Positions 62,313 through 64,000 of a DNA stretch of 64,000 bases are shown piece after piece; the first letter of the stretch is position 1, and each line of letters opens with the position of its first letter. Source of the stretch: Streptomyces zaomyceticus (GTDB lineage: Bacteria; Actinomycetota; Actinomycetes; Streptomycetales; Streptomycetaceae); contig NZ_BNBZ01000002.1 of assembly GCF_014656215.1 (NCBI RefSeq), positions 372,001-436,000 of the forward strand, read 5' to 3'. The notes beneath the pieces are model-generated. The model did no database searches. It was not told the origin of the DNA and saw nothing but the letters and a program-made list of their open reading frames with translations. The position numbers and the translations under genes are program-made.

Positions 62313-63653
62313 ATGGACGATCCGGCCACGATCGGCCACCGGGTGCAGCGGCTGCGTGCCCAACGCGGTATGACGCAACGGCAGTTGGCCGAGCCTTCGT
62401 ACACCCCCGCGTATGTGTCGACGCTGGAGTCGGGCAAGGTCAGGCCCTCGGAGACCGCGCTGCGCTTCCTCGCGGAGCGGCTCGGCACGTCGTACGAGGA
62501 GCTTGCCACCGGTCGGCCCGCGCACCTCGCCACGGAGCTGCGGCTCGCTCTCGTCGACGCGCGCCGGCAACTGGCCACCGGGACCGCGGAGGAGGCCGCC
62601 GCGCACTACCGGCGCCTGCTCGCCGACGCGGAGCACCTCGGCCTCACGCCCGAGCAGGCCGAGGCACTGCTCGGGCTCGGTGACTGCGCCCTGGAGACCG
62701 GTGAACTCGTCGACGCGGGCCACCACTTCCAGGCCGCCGAGCGGCTCCTCGCCGAGGAGCCGCTGCCCCGCCGCGTACGCGCGATCCGGGGCCGGGCCGT
62801 CGCGCACCTCCTGGCCGGCGAGCTGCGGTACGCCTGCTACCTCCTCGAGTCCACCATCGACGAGCTCGGCGCGAACGGCCTGGCCGACCCCGAGGCGCTG
62901 GTCATCCTGTACGCCGCCGTGATCGGCCCGTACATGGACATGGGCGCCCACGCCCGTGCCGCGCACGCCGCCGAGCTCGCCCTGGCGCTGGCTCCGCAGG
63001 TCGACGACCCGGCGCTGGTCGCGGGCATGCACCGGCAGGTGGCGCGGACGTTCCTCGCCGAGGGACGCACGGCCGACGCGGACGCCTCACTGGCCAAGGC
63101 GCAGGCGATCTACCAGCAGCTCAGCCTCCGTACCGACCTCGCGCACTGCCACTGGATGCGCGGCTACGTCCAGGCCCAGAACGGAGAACTGGCCTCGGCC
63201 GAAAGGGAGTTGCGTGCGGCCCGGGACATGCTGAACGTCAGACGCGCGGCGTTGTTCACGGCGCACGTGGAGGTGGAACTGGCCGATGTCCTCCGGCGGC
63301 TCGGACGGCACGACGAGGCGTCGGATCTGCTCTCCGCGTTCCTTGAACCGGGCGACCGGCACGGCGCCGTGCACGCGGGGGGTGCGCACAGGCTGCTCGG
63401 GCTGATCGCCGAGGAGCGGGGGGACGGCGAGACCGCCGAGGAGCACTACGTCATGGCCCTGGGGCTCCTGGAGCGCAGCGGAGCGAGCGGCGACCTCGCC
63501 GATCTGTGCCGTCTGCTGGGCGACCTTCTGCGCCGCGCCGGCCGTACCGAGGCCGCGCTGGACGCGTACCGCACGGGGCTGGGCCACCGGTCGCCCCCCG
63601 GCACGACGACACTGGGGCCGGCTCCGACGGCACTGGCGTTCCCGCGGCCCTGA
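62313..63653 (+). CDS. XRE-family regulator with TPR domain
   Basis: The 446-aa protein has an N-terminal HTH_3 (TIGHRVQRLRAQRGMTQRQLAEPSYTPAYVSTLESGKVRPSETALRFLAERLG, residues 6-60). A long TPR array follows (ALLGLGDCALETGELVDAGHHFQAAERLL, YAAVIGPYMDMGAHARAAHAAELALALAP, AHCHWMRGYVQAQNGELASAERELRAARDML). This build resembles peptide-sensing RRNPP-like or BldD-distant XRE-TPR regulators of actinobacteria. It may control the divergent secreted peptidase. ATG 62313 has GGGGG 5 nt upstream; the longer frame adds unlikely residues. Confidence 0.88.
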   Translation: MDDPATIGHRVQRLRAQRGMTQRQLAEPSYTPAYVSTLESGKVRPSETALRFLAERLGTSYEELATGRPAHLATELRLALVDARRQLATGTAEEAAAHYRRLLADAEHLGLTPEQAEALLGLGDCALETGELVDAGHHFQAAERLLAEEPLPRRVRAIRGRAVAHLLAGELRYACYLLESTIDELGANGLADPEALVILYAAVIGPYMDMGAHARAAHAAELALALAPQVDDPALVAGMHRQVARTFLAEGRTADADASLAKAQAIYQQLSLRTDLAHCHWMRGYVQAQNGELASAERELRAARDMLNVRRAALFTAHVEVELADVLRRLGRHDEASDLLSAFLEPGDRHGAVHAGGAHRLLGLIAEERGDGETAEEHYVMALGLLERSGASGDLADLCRLLGDLLRRAGRTEAALDAYRTGLGHRSPPGTTTLGPAPTALAFPRP

Positions 63654-63759
63654 CGGCGGTTTGTATACGGGGGTTCGGCGAGGGGCTCCGGTGGGGTAGG
63701 CGGGGGAGGCGACGGGGGCGTACGGGGCCCGCGTCCGAACTCGCGAGCGGGGGAGTCCG

Positions 63760-64000
63760 ATGAAGGTGACCACCACGAAAGCCAGGGCAGCAAGGGCGAT
63801 CAGGGCGATCAGGACGTTCCGTCGTGCCTCACGGGGTCCCGGCCGTAGCGCGGTGGCGGCGGCGGCCGTCCTCGCGGCGGCGGCAGGCGTCCTGGCACCG
63901 GCTCCGGCGTGGGCGGCCCCGGTCTGCGCGGACGGGACCGGGACGGGAGAGCCGGTCCTGGTGGCCCGCATCCCCGACTGGGTCGAGTCGATCGCCGTCG
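63760..64000 (+). CDS. Start of a secreted protein (3' end outside window)
   Basis: The ATG at 63760 follows GGGAG at 4 nt. It encodes an Arg-rich n-region (MKVTTTKARAARAIRAIRTFRR), a long Ala-rich hydrophobic core (SAVAAAAVLAAAAGVLAPAPAWA) and a mature start APVCADGTGTGEPVLVARIPDWVESIAV. About 80 residues are visible. The long twin-Arg-free signal suggests Sec export. IPDWVESIAV resembles the start of a beta-propeller (SMP-30/NHL) blade, but this is a weak hint. It follows the XRE-TPR gene by about 105 nt. Confidence 0.75.
   Translation, partial: MKVTTTKARAARAIRAIRTFRRASRGPGRSAVAAAAVLAAAAGVLAPAPAWAAPVCADGTGTGEPVLVARIPDWVESIAV

Overview
The window is about 72% G+C, densely coded, with GTG starts and Shine-Dalgarno sites typical of a Streptomyces chromosome. 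The whiE-type spore pigment cluster, a WhiB-like regulator and a SARP regulator support that genus. Both window edges cut a gene: an NRPS at position 1 and a secreted protein at 64000.

Region 1 (1-9.4 kb) is the end of a non-ribosomal peptide cluster on the minus strand. In transcription order it has a strongly decayed MbtH-like gene, an unusual A*-A(MT)-T synthetase, a luciferase-like monooxygenase and a C-A... synthetase that runs out of the window. A divergent MFS exporter follows. Several key motifs are degenerate (MbtH tryptophans, the A3 core of the first A domain, the second His of the C domain). The cluster is therefore either decaying or uses odd chemistry. Region 2 (9.9-15.9 kb) holds a CPBP membrane protease, a membrane alpha/beta hydrolase, a 14-TM drug exporter and a DUF4246 oxygenase-like protein.

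Region 3 (16.1-27.8 kb) is a sugar-use locus. A secreted PA14/GH2/LamG glycosidase is divergent from a ribose/galactofuranose-type ABC operon (lipoprotein, double ATPase, two permeases), a LacI regulator and an aldose 1-epimerase. Three AACGTT-centred LacI-type operators lie in the divergent gap. I infer galactofuranoside or another galactoside/pentoside as substrate. Region 4 (27.9-35.4 kb) has a CsbD-like protein, a WhiB-like regulator, an orphan solute-binding lipoprotein, and a TetR-glpD / alkyl-DHAP-synthase-like / diacylglycerol-kinase-like group with a glycerolipid theme.

Region 5 (35.7-46.9 kb) is an MFS exporter, a beta-helix protein, an O-methyltransferase and the full whiE-type type II PKS cluster (ORFVII-VI-V-IV-III-II-I on the minus strand, ORFVIII divergent). 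Region 6 (47-57.9 kb) has a secreted protein with a class F-like sortase, a hypothetical protein, a PQQ-type beta-propeller membrane protein, a large AfsR-like SARP, and a ferredoxin / ferredoxin reductase / P450 operon in which the P450 carries a one-base frameshift. A conserved element with SARP-like 11-bp-spaced heptamers occurs before both the propeller gene and the SARP/ferredoxin pair. Region 7 (58.1-64 kb) has a PAS-SpoIIE phosphatase, a truncated MerR regulator, an HPP-like membrane protein, a secreted M64 metallopeptidase, an XRE-TPR regulator and the start of a secreted protein. No rRNA, tRNA, IS element or CRISPR array was seen.
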